Positions 61,060 to 62,000 of a stretch of DNA of 62,000 nt are shown here, piece after piece (the stretch's first letter is position 1; every line of letters begins with the position of its first letter). The notes below the pieces were generated by a model, which was given only the letters and a program-made list of their open reading frames with translations, did not search any database and was not told the origin of the DNA. The stretch comes from Acanthaster planci. Lineage: Eukaryota; Echinodermata; Asteroidea; Valvatida; Acanthasteridae. A program made the translations under genes and the position numbers. The stretch covers positions 258,042 to 320,041 of the forward strand of contig NW_019091373.1 in assembly GCF_001949145.1 (NCBI RefSeq). The letters run 5' to 3'.

Positions 61060-61657
61060 TTAACCACTTGCTGCCGGGTGGATTTTTCTTGAGTAAGACA
61101 AGATGCCGGGTCCTTTTCAAGATTTTCCATTTTCAAAATTCTTCAAAAATTCATCATTTCATTCAATGGCCGTTTAAACCAACATGAAGGACTCTTTGGA
61201 CACTACTCTAAAGCTGACAGGTAACCTTTATTGACTACTGAATATTTCAGCCAGGCCTGCAGCCTTGGAAAAAGAGCCCAGATTGTGCAGTGTTACGTAA
61301 GATTCTTTTGTTCCCCAAACCGGCACAGAGCGCCGCTGACCTCTTTTCAATAGGGGCCAGATTAGCATGCAGTGGTGCTGTTTGGCTCATCCCTGCAGTG
61401 GTGGAGCGCTTTTGTCCCCGGTGGTAATCCGCTCGCTCTAAATGCCTCAAACCATGGTATACCATTTCAAAACAAGACTGGGTTATCTCCACTATTGAGA
61501 GTGAAAAAATGTCGGTAATGTCCAACAGCTCAGTCTTTTTGGCTGAGCATGGTCTTTTGTTATAAGGCCCAACTCTTTTGTCCCAGTTCTGAGCTCCCCT
61601 GCTCTGCATATAAAGCCTATGTACTCGAAAATGGGTCGCCCCGCAGGAAGTGGTTAA
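61060..61657. mobile_element. TTAA-flanked piggyBac-like non-autonomous element
   Basis: TTAA (61060-61063) is followed by CCACTTGCTGCCGGG, and CCCCGCAGGAAGTGG (61639-61653) is followed by TTAA (61654-61657). The ends are inverted copies with two to three mismatches. TTAA duplication is diagnostic of piggyBac-type transposition. The 590-bp body is GC-richer than its surroundings. A 162-codon minus-strand frame (61247-61735) crosses the right end into flanking sequence, so it is not a transposase of this element. It lies upstream of the first visible CLPTM1 exon, probably in a CLPTM1 intron. Confidence 0.65.
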
Positions 61658-62000
61658 TATACTTTGATCTAGAAATCTCTGGTAAACTGTTGCTTCAGCA
61701 GTGAACAAGCTCACCCAAGAACTGTGGTTAAACAATTCTCCCTCTAAATCTTAAGAACAGATGCAGCCAGTGCACTCCATGGTTTCTCAACGGTTCCATG
61801 CCTTGTGAAAAGAATGGTCACTGAGTACCTAGTGCAGCAGGTCTATAACTGGTATCCTGTACGTGTACATTATTTGAAGTGTTCTTTAGGAAGTGTTTTC
61901 CTTTAAAACCAAGTATCTTGGATGGGAAGGCTGCTGGGAGTTACACATATCTCTACAGGAGGAGACTGCAGCCAGTAAACACTGCCTTCCTTGTTCACAT

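Noticed and set aside
61247-61735. 162-codon minus-strand ORF near CLPTM1
   Set aside because: It lies mostly inside the TTAA-flanked element and crosses its border, with no transposase motif (no DDD pattern seen). It is not a CLPTM1 exon.

Overview
This is a piece of an animal nuclear genome. It has spliced genes with GT-AG introns of about 1-3 kb, conserved metazoan proteins, non-LTR retrotransposon fragments, small DNA transposons, microsatellites and long gene-poor stretches. The very common palindrome ACATGTAC/TACATGTA, the intron sizes and the interspersed repeats (including a family that begins with the text 'tttatgccccc') suggest a marine invertebrate, perhaps an echinoderm. That placement is an inference from style, not from a marker gene. 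I see no bacterial operon, CRISPR array, phage or virus.

Layout. 1-24.8 kb: no confident exon; AT-rich sequence crowded with ACATGTAC-type palindromes, a 5'-truncated LINE tail (about 9.0-9.6 kb), a candidate promoter with a small ORF near 10.0 kb, and a possible first coding exon of BPNT1 near 7.2 kb. 24.8-30.1 kb (+): six exons of BPNT1, 3'(2'),5'-bisphosphate nucleotidase, followed by a long 3' region up to a poly(A) signal near 33.72 kb. That region carries an 18-bp minisatellite, a 33-bp duplication and a TTAA-associated MITE. 38.7-43.7 kb (-): three exons of an unrecognised gene encoding a RING finger, a C2HC zinc finger and a basic AT-hook-like tail. 39.6-40.6 kb (+): a decayed LINE reverse transcriptase inside an intron of that gene. 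43.7-47.4 kb: the divergent interval between the RING gene and RFESD, holding an internally deleted LINE, a fold-back MITE, a dispersed inverted-repeat pair and a possible promoter. 47.4-51.7 kb (+): complete four-exon RFESD (Rieske Fe-S domain protein), whose third intron holds a 1.9-kb transposon with long inverted arms and a nested insertion. 56.6-61.0 kb (-): the last six coding exons of CLPTM1, the rest lying beyond the right edge; a TTAA-flanked piggyBac-like element sits just upstream at 61.06-61.65 kb.

How the genes relate. They look like independent housekeeping loci: PAP/inositol phosphate hydrolysis (BPNT1), a soluble Rieske iron-sulphur protein (RFESD), an ER membrane protein (CLPTM1) and a probable ubiquitin ligase. 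BPNT1 and the RING gene are convergent, the RING gene and RFESD divergent, and RFESD and CLPTM1 convergent. Splice phases agree across RFESD, CLPTM1 and the RING gene. BPNT1 has one exception: its second visible exon is one base short. The least described items are the RING/C2HC/AT-hook gene and the transposon structures. I found no convincing new multi-gene system.
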